64,000 nt of DNA. Source: Candidatus Acetothermia bacterium (GTDB lineage Bacteria; Bipolaricaulota; Bipolaricaulia; Bipolaricaulales; Bipolaricaulaceae). Position 1 is the first letter of the stretch. Each line of letters starts with the position of its first letter. The position numbers were made by a program, and so were the translations under genes. The notes under the pieces are model-generated. The model saw nothing but the letters and a program-made list of their open reading frames with translations, did no database searches and was not told where the DNA came from. The stretch is taken from assembly GCA_024653305.1 (NCBI GenBank), contig JANLFW010000005.1, positions 8,011 to 72,010 on the forward strand, read 5' to 3'. This document shows, piece by piece, positions 33,140 to 42,476 of the stretch.

Positions 33140-34342
33140 TCAGACAAGCAAGCGGGCGAAGCGGCGGCGGCCTACCCGTAGCACCATCCCCGTCCGCACC
33201 TCCACCCGATCTTGCGGGGACCCCACCTTGACCCCATCCAGCTGCACGCCCCCCTGCTCCACCAGTCGGCGCGCCTCCGACCGCGATGAAGCTAGCCCCG
33301 ACGCCACGAGCAGCTCCACGATCCCCACCGCCCCGTCCGCGTCCAAGAGCTTCCCCACCCGCACCTCCGGCATCTCCTCGGGAGGCTTCTCCTCCTCGAA
33401 CACCCGCTCGAAGTGGGCCTGAGCCTGGCGGGCCGCTTCCTCGTCGTGGAATTGGGCGACCAACGTGAACGCCAGGCGTTTCTTCGCCTCTTTCGGGTGA
33501 AGAGTTTGGACCTCTTCCCACGGGGTGTCAGTGAGGAGCCGGTAGTACTGGGGCATGAGCTCATCCGGAAGCGACATCACCTTCCCGAACTGCTCCTCGG
33601 GCGGCTCGGCGATCCCGATGTAGTTCCCCCGGGACTGGGACATCGCAAACACCCCGTCCGTGCCGAGGAGGAGGGGCATGGTCAGGATCACCTGGGGCTC
33701 TTGACCATACGCTTCCTGGATGTCGCGGCCGATGAGGAGGTTGAACCGCTGGTCCGAGCCCCCGAGCTCCACGTCCGCCCGCACCGCCACCGAATCGTAG
33801 GCCTGGGCCAGGGGATACAGGAACTCCATGATCGTGATCGCCGACCCTTCGTGGAACCGGCGCTGGAAGTCCTCCCGCTCCAGCATCCGGGCCACGGTGT
33901 ACCGCGCGGTGAGGCCGAGCACCTGGGCCAGGGTGAGTTTCTCCAGCCATTCTGAGTTGTACCGCACCTCAGCCCGCTTCGGGTCCAGGATGCGGAACGC
34001 CTGCTCCCGGTACGTGTGCATGTTGCGTTCGATCTCCTCAGGCGCCATCGGCTCGCGCGTCTTGGACTTGCCGGACGGATCGCCGATCCGGCGGGTGAAG
34101 TCCCCCACCACCAGCACCGCGGTGTGACCGAGGTCCTGGAACACGCGGAGCTTGCGGAGCACCACCGCATGGCCGAGGGTAAGATGTGGGGCCGACGGAT
34201 CGATGCCGAGCTTGATCCGCAGGGGCTGGCCCTGGCGCAGCGACCGCTCGAGCTTGGCCGCCAACTCCTCCCGCAGGAGGAGGGTCTCCACGTTGTGCTC
34301 GATCAGAGCCAGTTGTCGTTCTACTTCCGGGCGAACGCCCAT
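33140..34342 (-). CDS. tyrS: Tyrosyl-tRNA synthetase
   Basis: A 400-residue class Ic synthetase with the HIGH-like motif HLTLGH (53-58), tyrosine-binding DVELGGSDQRFN (about 190-201) and a C-terminal S4 RNA-binding domain (about 335-400, SRSEARRLVEQGGVQLDG). The KMSKS loop reads AMSQS (233-237) followed by RGNYI, so both lysines of the motif are replaced. The rest is normal. AAGGAG lies 6 nt before the ATG. It follows gyrA by 10 nt on the same strand and is probably cotranscribed. Confidence 0.95.
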   Translation of the reverse strand: MGVRPEVERQLALIEHNVETLLLREELAAKLERSLRQGQPLRIKLGIDPSAPHLTLGHAVVLRKLRVFQDLGHTAVLVVGDFTRRIGDPSGKSKTREPMAPEEIERNMHTYREQAFRILDPKRAEVRYNSEWLEKLTLAQVLGLTARYTVARMLEREDFQRRFHEGSAITIMEFLYPLAQAYDSVAVRADVELGGSDQRFNLLIGRDIQEAYGQEPQVILTMPLLLGTDGVFAMSQSRGNYIGIAEPPEEQFGKVMSLPDELMPQYYRLLTDTPWEEVQTLHPKEAKKRLAFTLVAQFHDEEAARQAQAHFERVFEEEKPPEEMPEVRVGKLLDADGAVGIVELLVASGLASSRSEARRLVEQGGVQLDGVKVGSPQDRVEVRTGMVLRVGRRRFARLLV

Positions 34343-34352
34343 CGTCGCTCCT

Positions 34353-36749
34353 TCACACCACCACCGCCGACACCACCCGGTCCCCAGGTTCCACCTGGAT
34401 CAGCCGCACCCCACGCGCGTACCGGGAGAACGTGCTCACCTGGGCTGCCGGGAACCGGATCACCTTTCCGCCGGCGGTGGACAGGGCCACCTCGTCGTCC
34501 TCGGCCACCAGGATCACCGCAACGAGCGGCCCCACCTGGTCGTCCAGCTTGATCCCGATCACGCCCCGGCCGCCCCGGCCTTGGGCTGGAAGATCCGAAA
34601 GGTCCACGCGCTTGCCATGCCCGCCCTCGGTCACCAAGAGCAGTCGCTTCCCCTGGCAATCTCGTGGGAGCCCAACCAAGCCCACCACCTTGTCCCCGGA
34701 GGCGAGGCGGATCCCGATCACCCCTCTCGACGGCCGCCGGGTCACCCGAACCTCCTCCTCGGCGAACCGGATCACATGGCCGCCGGAGGTGGCCAGCACC
34801 ACCTCCCCCCCACCATGGGTGATGAGCACGTCCACCAGCCGGTCCTCCTCGGGGATGGAGTGGGCCAGGATCCCTTTCGCATGGGCGTTGGCGTAGTCGG
34901 AAAGCGCATTGCGGTTGACGATCCCGTGGCGGGTGGCGAGGAGGGCGTATCCGTGGGTGTAGTCGCCCACCGGCAGCACCGCGCGGATCTCCTCGCCCAC
35001 GTCCATCTCCAGGAAGTGCCGCAGGTTCTTGCCTACCGAGTCCCGCTGGCCAAGGTCCAGGCAGCTCATGGGCAGCTTGAACACCCGCCCGCGGTCGGTG
35101 AACACGAGGAGGTCCTGGTGCGTATTTCCGGCCACCATCGTCCGTAGAAAGTCTCCCTCTTTGGTGCGGATGCCGATCACGCCCTTGCCGCCCCGGCCCT
35201 GGGCCCGGTACGCCTCGCACTCAGTGGCGTTCACGTACCCCTTGTGGGTCACGCACAGGATCACGTCCTGCAGGGGAATCTCCAGCTCAGACGATTCGCC
35301 CACCGCGTCACCGGCGGTGATCGTCGTCCGCCGCCCGTCCCCGTACCGCTCGGCGATGGCCTTGAGCTCCTCGCGGATCAAGCCGTCCAGCCGGACCGGA
35401 TCGGCCAGCACCGCCTCGTGCTCGGCGATCTTCCCGCGCAGTTCCTCGAGTTCGTCCTCCACCTTGCGCCGTTCCAGCTTGGTGAGCTGGCTCAGCCGCA
35501 TCTTGATCACCGCCTCCGCCTGCTTGGCGGAGAGGCCGAGCTCCGCGGCGAGGAGGGCCTCGGCCTCGGCCGGCTCGGCCGCGGAGCGCACGATCTCGAT
35601 GACCTGATCCAAGTGCGCGATGGCCAGCTTGAACCCTTCCAGGATATGGGCCCGTTCCCGGGCCACCCGCAGCCGGTGCTCCGTCCGCCGCCGCACCGTG
35701 GCCCGGCGGAAGTCGAGGAACACCCGGAGGAGCTTGGGCAGGGACAGGGTACGGGGGCTTCCATCTTGGATCACCAAGAAGTGGCAAGCGAACGTGCGCT
35801 CAAGCGGGGTGAGCTTGTACAGGCGGTGCAGGAGCCGTTCCCCATCCGTGCCCCGCTTGAGCTCGATCACCACCCGCAGCCCCTCCCGGTCCGACTCGTC
35901 CCGGAGGTCGGCAATCCCCTCCAGCTCCCCGGCCCGGACCTTGGCGGCGATGGACTCGAGGATGGTGGACTTGCGCACCTGGTAAGGGATCTCGGTGATC
36001 ACGATCCGTTCGTCCTCGACGAACGCGCGGGCCCGCACGGTGAGGCGTCCTTCCCCGGTGCGGTACGCCTCCCGGATCCCGTCCCGACCGACAATGAGCC
36101 CGCCGGTGGGAAAGTCCGGCCCGGGGATGAGGGGGAGGAGCTCGTCGGCGCCCGCATCCGGGTGGTCCATGAGGTACAGGGTGGCCTGGATGAGCTCCCT
36201 CAGGTTGTGTGGGGGGATCTGGGTGGTCATCCCCACCGAGATCCCCCACGCCCCGTTGGCGAGGAGGTGGGGGAACCGTACCGGCAGGACCTCCGGTTCC
36301 TCCAGGGAGCCGTCGAAGTTGGGGAGGAAGTCGACCGTATCCTCGGTAAGCTCCTCCAAGAACTCGACGGCAATCGGGCTCAAGCGGGCCTCGGTATACC
36401 GCATCGCCGCCGGCTCGTCCCCGTCCACCGACCCGAAGTTCCCCTGCCCGTCGACCAGGGGGTAGCGGGTGGAGAAACTTTGGGCCAGGCCCACCATGGC
36501 CTCGTATACAGCCATGTCCCCGTGGGGGTGGAACTTACCCATCACCTCACCCACGATGCGGGCCGATTTCTTGTGGGGTTTGCCCGGGGTGAGGCCGAGC
36601 TCCCGCATACCGTAAAGGATCCGGCGCTGCACGGGCTTGAGCCCGTCCCGCACGTCGGGGATGGCCCGGCCGCGGATCACCGAGACGGCGTAGTCGATAT
36701 ACGACTGCTCCATCTCGTCTTCGATGTAGGCAATCTCTACACGTTCCAT
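34353..36749 (-). CDS. gyrA: DNA gyrase subunit A
   Basis: A 798-residue type IIA topoisomerase A subunit that introduces negative supercoils with GyrB. The winged-helix domain holds the catalytic Tyr118 in [12 protein letters not shown]; the tower and coiled coil follow to about residue 490; the C-terminal beta-pinwheel contains the GyrA box [12 protein letters not shown], which supports a gyrase rather than topoisomerase IV call. In the quinolone-determining region ([12 protein letters not shown]) the residue matching E. coli Ser83 is Met79 and that matching Asp87 is Glu83. It has a promoter 16 nt upstream and leads into tyrS. Confidence 0.96.
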   Translation of the reverse strand: MERVEIAYIEDEMEQSYIDYAVSVIRGRAIPDVRDGLKPVQRRILYGMRELGLTPGKPHKKSARIVGEVMGKFHPHGDMAVYEAMVGLAQSFSTRYPLVDGQGNFGSVDGDEPAAMRYTEARLSPIAVEFLEELTEDTVDFLPNFDGSLEEPEVLPVRFPHLLANGAWGISVGMTTQIPPHNLRELIQATLYLMDHPDAGADELLPLIPGPDFPTGGLIVGRDGIREAYRTGEGRLTVRARAFVEDERIVITEIPYQVRKSTILESIAAKVRAGELEGIADLRDESDREGLRVVIELKRGTDGERLLHRLYKLTPLERTFACHFLVIQDGSPRTLSLPKLLRVFLDFRRATVRRRTEHRLRVARERAHILEGFKLAIAHLDQVIEIVRSAAEPAEAEALLAAELGLSAKQAEAVIKMRLSQLTKLERRKVEDELEELRGKIAEHEAVLADPVRLDGLIREELKAIAERYGDGRRTTITAGDAVGESSELEIPLQDVILCVTHKGYVNATECEAYRAQGRGGKGVIGIRTKEGDFLRTMVAGNTHQDLLVFTDRGRVFKLPMSCLDLGQRDSVGKNLRHFLEMDVGEEIRAVLPVGDYTHGYALLATRHGIVNRNALSDYANAHAKGILAHSIPEEDRLVDVLITHGGGEVVLATSGGHVIRFAEEEVRVTRRPSRGVIGIRLASGDKVVGLVGLPRDCQGKRLLLVTEGGHGKRVDLSDLPAQGRGGRGVIGIKLDDQVGPLVAVILVAEDDEVALSTAGGKVIRFPAAQVSTFSRYARGVRLIQVEPGDRVVSAVVV

Positions 36750-36765
36750 ACTGGAAAACCCTTAA

Positions 36766-36794
36766 ATCTTACGAAAGGGAAGGGGCGGGCGCAA
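36766..36794 (-). promoter_or_regulatory. Promoter for gyrA-tyrS
   Basis: On the minus strand: TTGCGC (36789-36794), 17-nt spacer, TAAGAT (36766-36771), then 16 nt to the gyrA ATG. Only a short leader of about 10 nt is expected. Confidence 0.5.
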
Positions 36795-36878
36795 GCTTTT
36801 CCGGCTGGTGCCCGTTTCACCTGGGGACTGGTGCCCGGGTTAGACCGCAGCCGGGCGTTCGGGGTACGCTTAAGGGCC

Positions 36879-38570
36879 ATGGGCCGGGGGTGGATCGCGG
36901 TTGCGCTTGTGCCCGTCGGATTGGGTTTGTTCGCCGCGATCCTCGTCCTGGTAGGGCCGGGCGCGGTGTGGCGCCAGATGCAGGCCCTCGAACCCTTAGG
37001 GTTCCTAGCGATGTTGGCGGGCGACCTCCTCGCCACCGCGTTGTGGGCCGCAAGCTGGGGGGTGTTGCTATGGGCGTTTGGGGTACGCCTCCCGTGGCGG
37101 GCCGTGGCTGGGGTGAGCATGGCCGGGTTCGCCGTGTCCTACCTGACCCCGGTGGCGCACCTGGGCGGGGAGCCAGTGCGGGCTTGGCTCACCTCCCGCA
37201 AGACCGGACGGCCGCTCACCACCATCTACGCCACCCTCCTCCTGGACCGGCTCCTGGCCGGGCTGTGCCTGGTGACGTTCGCCGTGTTGGGTGGGGCGGT
37301 TGCCCTCACCGTCCCAGTCTTGGGCCTGATGACCAAGGTCAAGGTGGCCGCCGGGCTGGGCGTGGTGTCCGCGGCCGTGGCCCTAGGGGTTCTCAGCTTT
37401 GCCAGGAACTACCACTGGCTGAGCCGGATCGTGGCGGCCTTGGGGCGGCTGAAGCCTGCGTGGCGGCGGCCCACGGAGTGGGCGGAGAAGGTGCGGGAGA
37501 TGGAGGACGACGTGCACGCCGCGTTCAGCCGGTACCTTCCCTACACCGTCCTCGCCCTGGTGCTGGAGCTTTTGAGCTTCCTCTGCAACTACCTGCGCCC
37601 TCTCCTCTTCTTCTACTTCACCGAAGGCCGCTGGTTTTCCCTGGCCGACCTCGCCCTGTACTTCAACCTGAACGCCATCCTCACCACCCTCCTTTGGCTG
37701 ACCCCGGCTGGGATGGGGACGGCCGAGGGCGGGCGGGTGGGCATCCTGAGCCTGGTGGGGATCTCCGCCCAGGGGGGAGTGGCCTTCTCCCTCACCATCC
37801 GGTTCCTGGAGCTCCTGGTGGTGGGGACCGGCTTGGTTTACCTGTCCCGGGAGGGGCTGCTGTACGCGGTGAAGGGGACGAGGGAGGGCCACGGGCGGAG
37901 CCGGGTTCGGTCCTGGCTGGGCATGGTGCGCGGAGCCCTGGAGTTGGGGAGCCTGTACTTCTACGGATGGGTCCTCGGCCCCCGCTGGCTCCCTCGGTTC
38001 TTCGCCCGACTGTATCGGCGGCCCGACCCGTGGGGGTACGAGACGAGCGCGTACGAGCAACGGAAGTACGACCTCACCCTGGCCATCCTGCCGCAGCGGG
38101 CGGACCCGGCGCGACCCCCGTACGGCCGGATCCTTGAAGTAGGCTGCAGCGAGGGCCTGTTCACCGCCCGGCTGGCCCGGGAAGGGTGGGGAAGGGAGAT
38201 CGTCGGGGTGGACTTCATGCCGGCGGCATTGGCGCGGGCCCGGGCCCGTTGCGCGGGCCTCCCCGGCGTCCGCTTCCTCCACCTGGACATCACCCAGGAG
38301 GCACCGGGTGGGGTGTTCGACCTCGTGTTCTGCGCCGAGGTCCTCTACTACTTGGGGCCGCTCCGGCGGCTGGAAGCCGTAGCGGACCGGCTATGCCGGC
38401 TCCTCGCCCCCGAGGGCCTCCTGGTGCTGGTGAACCCGTGGCCAGCGAGCAACCTCCTTCATCGCCCGTTCCGCAAGCGGCAGGAGCTCGTGGTGGTACG
38501 CGAGCACGTGGAACGGGACTCGTCCCGCCCCTACGTGATCACCTGTTTGGCCCGTACGTCCCGTCGGTGA
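36879..38570 (+). CDS. Fusion: flippase-like/LPG-synthase TM domain plus SAM methyltransferase
   Basis: A 563-residue protein. Residues about 5-330 carry about eight transmembrane helices of the UPF0104/LPG-synthase TM (AglD/YbhN-like) family, with SYLTPVAHLGGEPVRAWLTS and WLTPAGMGTAEGGRVGILS as signatures. After a linker (about 335-385) follows a class I methyltransferase related to NodS: YETSAYEQRKYDLT, the SAM-binding ILEVGCSEGLFTARLA, then DLVFCAEVLYYLG. The N-terminal family includes lipid-linked sugar flippases; NodS-type enzymes methylate amino-sugar derivatives. The next gene, convergent and overlapping by 32 bp, is a PIG-L deacetylase. Together they suggest processing of an N-acetyl sugar on a lipid or envelope glycan. 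This is inference. Confidence 0.8.
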   Translation: MGRGWIAVALVPVGLGLFAAILVLVGPGAVWRQMQALEPLGFLAMLAGDLLATALWAASWGVLLWAFGVRLPWRAVAGVSMAGFAVSYLTPVAHLGGEPVRAWLTSRKTGRPLTTIYATLLLDRLLAGLCLVTFAVLGGAVALTVPVLGLMTKVKVAAGLGVVSAAVALGVLSFARNYHWLSRIVAALGRLKPAWRRPTEWAEKVREMEDDVHAAFSRYLPYTVLALVLELLSFLCNYLRPLLFFYFTEGRWFSLADLALYFNLNAILTTLLWLTPAGMGTAEGGRVGILSLVGISAQGGVAFSLTIRFLELLVVGTGLVYLSREGLLYAVKGTREGHGRSRVRSWLGMVRGALELGSLYFYGWVLGPRWLPRFFARLYRRPDPWGYETSAYEQRKYDLTLAILPQRADPARPPYGRILEVGCSEGLFTARLAREGWGREIVGVDFMPAALARARARCAGLPGVRFLHLDITQEAPGGVFDLVFCAEVLYYLGPLRRLEAVADRLCRLLAPEGLLVLVNPWPASNLLHRPFRKRQELVVVREHVERDSSRPYVITCLARTSRR

Positions 38571-39549
38571 GCTGGGCCAGCGACAGCCCTGGCAGCCGTG
38601 TGTAGATCTCGTTGGACCGCACGAACCCGGCCAGGAACCGCCCATTGGTCACGCGCTGTGAGCTATAGGCCCGGACGGCGGCCAGCTTCAACTCCACCAC
38701 CTCTTCCGGAAGCGGACAGCTTTGCCATTGCCAGCCGTCGAACGGCGCCGGGGGCGCCAGTTCAAGGTCCGGGATCAACCGTCTGGGGAAGGGCCAACGG
38801 GGGGCATGAACCAGGTACAGGCGGAGCTCAGGGCGCTCCTCCTCCCACTCCAGGGCGGCCAGGGCGGCCACGGCGAAGCGCAGGGCAGCTTGGTGGTCGG
38901 GATGGGCGTCATCGGGGTGGGGGAGGTAGACGACGGTGGGACGGAACCGATCCATGATCTCCGTGAGATCCAGCATCAGGTCCTCCCCGCAGTACACCGC
39001 TTCCGGGCGGTAACTGTTGGTGTAGAAGGGGTGATGAGCTTTGGTGTAGGGGCTGGTGTAGGGGACCTCGCGGTCCCAACAACTCGCCCACATCGTGGCC
39101 AGTCCCCCGTCCGGATACCCGAGGAAGATCAGGCGGCTCTTGGGCACCCCCAGGATCGAGAGCGCCCGCACCGCCTCCTTCTGCCGGCGGTAGCCCAGGG
39201 CCCGGTAATCCACCGCCCGGTGAAGGGGGTTCAGGGTGAACAGGCGCTTGGCGGCCCGATTGGCGTCCCCATTGGTCAGGAACACGATCAGCACTTCCTG
39301 GCCCTCCCGCACCACGTTGGCGATCGTCCCCCCCAGCGCCAGCACCTCGTCGTCGGGATGGGGGGCCACCACCAACACCCGTTCCACGTCGGGGATGGGA
39401 TCCGGCGGTTCGACCCGCGGGGGAACGGGCACCCACCACAGGAACAGGTTGAGAAACGGATGAGGGACCCCGGGGATGAACCCCAGGGCGAACGGCACGA
39501 GGACCAGCCCCCCAACCCACCACCGCCGGGCACGCACCCTTAACCTCAC
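38539..39549 (-). CDS. PIG-L/LmbE family deacetylase, membrane-anchored
   Basis: A 336-residue protein with an N-terminal hydrophobic segment (WWVGGLVLVPFALGFIPG) and a PIG-L domain. The zinc-binding motif APHPDDEVLALGG and the second motif PHPDDAHPDH are intact. The family removes N-acetyl groups from N-acetylglucosamine-containing glycolipids and similar compounds. The start is placed at GTG 39549, which gives VRLRVRARRWW before the anchor; a longer frame exists. It converges with the flippase-methyltransferase fusion, and the two may act on one substrate. Confidence 0.85.
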   Translation of the reverse strand: MRLRVRARRWWVGGLVLVPFALGFIPGVPHPFLNLFLWWVPVPPRVEPPDPIPDVERVLVVAPHPDDEVLALGGTIANVVREGQEVLIVFLTNGDANRAAKRLFTLNPLHRAVDYRALGYRRQKEAVRALSILGVPKSRLIFLGYPDGGLATMWASCWDREVPYTSPYTKAHHPFYTNSYRPEAVYCGEDLMLDLTEIMDRFRPTVVYLPHPDDAHPDHQAALRFAVAALAALEWEEERPELRLYLVHAPRWPFPRRLIPDLELAPPAPFDGWQWQSCPLPEEVVELKLAAVRAYSSQRVTNGRFLAGFVRSNEIYTRLPGLSLAQLTDGTYGPNR

Positions 39550-39600
39550 TTCACCCGTTCGCTTTCCCGCCAGGCCAAGGCTCTCCCCACGCCCTGCTTC

Positions 39601-39628
39601 CTTTATACTCCGGACACGGGGGAATTCA
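39601..39628 (-). promoter_or_regulatory. Promoter for the PIG-L gene
   Basis: On the minus strand: TTGAAT (39623-39628), 16-nt spacer, TATAAA (39601-39606). The transcript would start near 39594, about 45 nt before the proposed GTG. Confidence 0.4.
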
Positions 39629-39676
39629 AGCACTCCGCGCTGCGGTGGCAACCCGGAATGAGGAGAGGGGACACGG

Positions 39677-41374
39677 ATGATCGCCCGTAGCAGAGGGATG
39701 TTGTGGGTGATGGGTGGTTTGGCGTTGGGGGCGGTGGTGGCCCTGGTGATCGGGGCGCTCGTGTTTTGGGCGTTCCCTGCCCTGAAGCGGGCCCGCAGCC
39801 CCGTGGCCGAGGTCCAGTCCGGCCCGGTGGTGGTGCGGTACCTGAAGGGAAGCGCGCTTGCTGGCGAAGCGGAGGCGCTGGCGTCGGAGGTGAACGCGGC
39901 GTGGCAGGACGTCCTGGGGAAGCTGGGGATCGGCCTCGCCGAGATCCGGGGCCCGGTGTACGTGTACCTCTACGCCAGCACCGCCGAACTCCCCCTGGGG
40001 TACGCCGCTCGGACGGAGGAGGAGCGAACCTCCGTGGCGGTGGTGGACCACGTGAGGGGTCAACCGCTCGGGGGTGCACTGGGGAGGCTTGCGTGTTCCC
40101 TCCTCTTCGGACGTCCAGGCAACGCCGTGTTCCGGCGAGGCCTTGCCCTCTACCTGGACCACCCGGACCATCCGTGGGCGGTGGAGGCGGCGGCGTGGGG
40201 GGAACCTGTCCCTTGGTCCATCCTGTGGGAAAGGGCGGACCGCCTCCTCCCCCAAGATCCCTGGGAAGGCCTGTACTTCACGGTGAACGCACCCTGGGTA
40301 GGCGTCGCCCCCTCGCTGGAGACCTACCGCGCCCTTATCCTCGCCCGCGGGCAGGGCTCCCAGGGACGAGGACGGACATGGGAGGCGATGGCTGGGGCCC
40401 TGGGGGAATGGGCCCTCAACCGGTTTGGCCGCCGCGGGGTGGAGGCGTTTTGGCAGGCCCCCTCCTGGGCAGCGGCCGCGACGGCCCTGGGGATGTCCCC
40501 GGAGGCCATGACCGCCGAGCTCGACGCATACCTGGCCGCATCCTTTGCCGAGATCCCTGACGCGCCGTACCTCCGGGCGATGACGCTCCTGTACAGCGGG
40601 AGGACCGAACGCGCCTTGGCCGCACTGGACGCTCTCTCCGGGGAGGAGGTCTCGTGGGCGTTGGGACTCGCCCACCTCGCCCTGGGCAACCCGGAGCGGG
40701 CCTGGACAGCATGGGAGGGGAGGAAGGTCCAGGAACCGGAGCTGCGCGCGGCCGTGGGCACGCTCCGTGGGGAGAGCCGCCTGACCCATGGTCGGCTGGT
40801 CCTGGTTGGCCCGGCGGAGGACGGGGCGCGGTGGTTGGCCGCGGCGGAGGAGGCCCTGACCCGAGCGATGGACTTCTGGGAAATCGCGGAAGCGGGGCTC
40901 CCCGACAAGCTCGTGTTCTACCTGGTTTCAGCCGTGCCCGCAGCCACCGTGCCGTGGGGCGTGGTGTGGGTGACGGCCGGGGCGGAAGCGCTGCCCAGCC
41001 TCGCCGTGCGGGTGGTATTGGAAGCCGTCTCTCCGTGGGGGCTTCCTGCCTATCGGACGCTGGTGGAGGGGGTGGTGCTCCACCTCGCCTGCCCGGACCG
41101 GGACTTCCGGGCCGAGGCCGCCCGCATCCTGGCCGACGGGCGGTGGGTGTCCCTGGCCCAGCCCCTGTTCGAGACCTACCCCCCTGAGGTGGCCGAGGCC
41201 GAGGCCGGGGCGCTGGCGCGGTTTCTCGCGGAGCGCTACGGGCCGCAGGGCGTGCGGGCGATGTGGGCGCTCCTGGACGCAGGGGCAAGCCCGTTCCGCG
41301 CCGCCGAAGGGGCGCTCGGGGTCACCTTGCCCGACCTGGAGAGGGAGCTCAGGGCCTGGCTCAGACAACCCTGA
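39677..41374 (+). CDS. Membrane-anchored protein with duplicated peptidase-MA-like domain (no zinc motif)
   Basis: A 565-residue protein not assigned to a characterised family. Residues 8-35 are a transmembrane helix; the rest should be extracytoplasmic. The body has two similar halves. Each begins with a beta strand and an Ala-rich helix (VVVRYLKGSALAGEAEALA; LVLVGPAEDGARWLAAAEEA), continues with a strand (GPVYVYLYAS; DKLVFYLVSA), and ends with a helical stretch (WALNRFGRRGVEAFWQAPSW; RFLAERYGPQGVRAMWALLD). This resembles the gluzincin-like peptidase MA fold, but HExxH is absent in both halves (LACSLLFG and VEGVVLHLAC occupy the place). GAGGAGAGGGG precedes the ATG. It is divergent from the PIG-L gene. 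Confidence 0.6.
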   Translation: MIARSRGMLWVMGGLALGAVVALVIGALVFWAFPALKRARSPVAEVQSGPVVVRYLKGSALAGEAEALASEVNAAWQDVLGKLGIGLAEIRGPVYVYLYASTAELPLGYAARTEEERTSVAVVDHVRGQPLGGALGRLACSLLFGRPGNAVFRRGLALYLDHPDHPWAVEAAAWGEPVPWSILWERADRLLPQDPWEGLYFTVNAPWVGVAPSLETYRALILARGQGSQGRGRTWEAMAGALGEWALNRFGRRGVEAFWQAPSWAAAATALGMSPEAMTAELDAYLAASFAEIPDAPYLRAMTLLYSGRTERALAALDALSGEEVSWALGLAHLALGNPERAWTAWEGRKVQEPELRAAVGTLRGESRLTHGRLVLVGPAEDGARWLAAAEEALTRAMDFWEIAEAGLPDKLVFYLVSAVPAATVPWGVVWVTAGAEALPSLAVRVVLEAVSPWGLPAYRTLVEGVVLHLACPDRDFRAEAARILADGRWVSLAQPLFETYPPEVAEAEAGALARFLAERYGPQGVRAMWALLDAGASPFRAAEGALGVTLPDLERELRAWLRQP

Positions 41375-42476
41375 ACGGGTCGAACGCGTCCCGCAGGGCA
41401 TCGCCGAGGAAGTTAAACGCGAGCACGGTGATCGTGATGAACAGCCCAGGGATGAGGAGCCACGGGAAGTTCTGGATGGTGGCGGCGTTGTTGGCCTTCG
41501 AGAGGAGGAGCCCCCAGCTTACCATCGGCTCGTTGATGCCGATGCCGAGGAAGCTCAACCCGCTCTCCCCGAGGATCGCCCCGGGGATGGTCAACGTCGC
41601 GGCGACGATGAGGTACGAGGTCAGGTTGGGCAGGATATGGCGCACGATGATCCGGAGGTCGTTGGCCCCGATGGCCCGGGCGGCCTCGGTGAAGTCCATG
41701 GAGCGGATGGACAGCACCACGCCCCGCACCACGCGGGCCCGGGCCGCCCAGCCGATGAAGGACATGATCGCCACGATCCCGAAGAACCGCATCGTCGGGG
41801 ACCACCCCTTGGGCAGGGCCAGCCCCAGCGCCAGCCACAGCGGGAGGGTGGGGATGGACATGACCACCTCGAACGCCCGCTGGAGGAGCATGTCCAGCCC
41901 CCCCCCGTAAAAGCCGGAGATCCCCCCAAGGAGGAGGGAGATCGGGAACGAGATGGCCACCACAAACGGCCCCACGATCAGGGACACCCGACTTCCCATG
42001 GTCACCCGAGAGAAGAGGTCCCGGCCCATCTCATCCGTTCCAAACAGGAAGATCTTGCCCGGCTCCTCCACCCCAAACAGGTGCACGTCCGTGGGGAAGA
42101 TGCCGAACAGCTTGTATGGGTGTCCGCGCACGAAGAACCGGACTGGATGCTTCACGCTTCGGTCCTCGCCGTACTCCCACTTCCAGCTTTCGGTGTCGAG
42201 GCGTCGGGTGACCTGGTACACGAACGGTCGGGTGAGGCGGCCGTTCTCGTCGAAGATGTGGATCTTGGTGGGGGGAGCGTAGGTGAAGGACCGGTACTGC
42301 TCGGTGTGGGAATAGGGGGCGATGAACTCGGCGAAGATCAAGATCAGGAAGAGGAGGGCCACGACCGCGGCCCCGACCCGTCCCACCTTGTGCCGCCGGA
42401 ACCGGTGCCACGCGAGCTTCCACAGGCTGACGCCCGTTTCTTCCTCGGTTTGCTCCGTTCTCTCGACTTCAGTCAT
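41361..42476 (-). CDS. Peptide ABC transporter permease, OppC type, with large periplasmic insert
   Basis: A 371-residue permease, longer than the usual 280-300. After the first helix (about 38-55) a segment of about 90 residues (FTYAPPTKIHIFDENG to YKLFGIFPTDVHLFG) precedes FGTDEMGRDLFSRVTMG; such inserts occur in some peptide importers. The coupling loop is DFTEAARAIGANDLRIIVRH. It ends convergent with the preceding gene, overlapping it by 14 bp, and overlaps the OppB-type gene by 8 bp. Confidence 0.9.
   Translation of the reverse strand: MTEVERTEQTEEETGVSLWKLAWHRFRRHKVGRVGAAVVALLFLILIFAEFIAPYSHTEQYRSFTYAPPTKIHIFDENGRLTRPFVYQVTRRLDTESWKWEYGEDRSVKHPVRFFVRGHPYKLFGIFPTDVHLFGVEEPGKIFLFGTDEMGRDLFSRVTMGSRVSLIVGPFVVAISFPISLLLGGISGFYGGGLDMLLQRAFEVVMSIPTLPLWLALGLALPKGWSPTMRFFGIVAIMSFIGWAARARVVRGVVLSIRSMDFTEAARAIGANDLRIIVRHILPNLTSYLIVAATLTIPGAILGESGLSFLGIGINEPMVSWGLLLSKANNAATIQNFPWLLIPGLFITITVLAFNFLGDALRDAFDPFRVV

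Noticed and set aside
34343-34352. T-box leader for tyrS
   Set aside because: Only 10 nt separate gyrA and tyrS, so there is no room for one.
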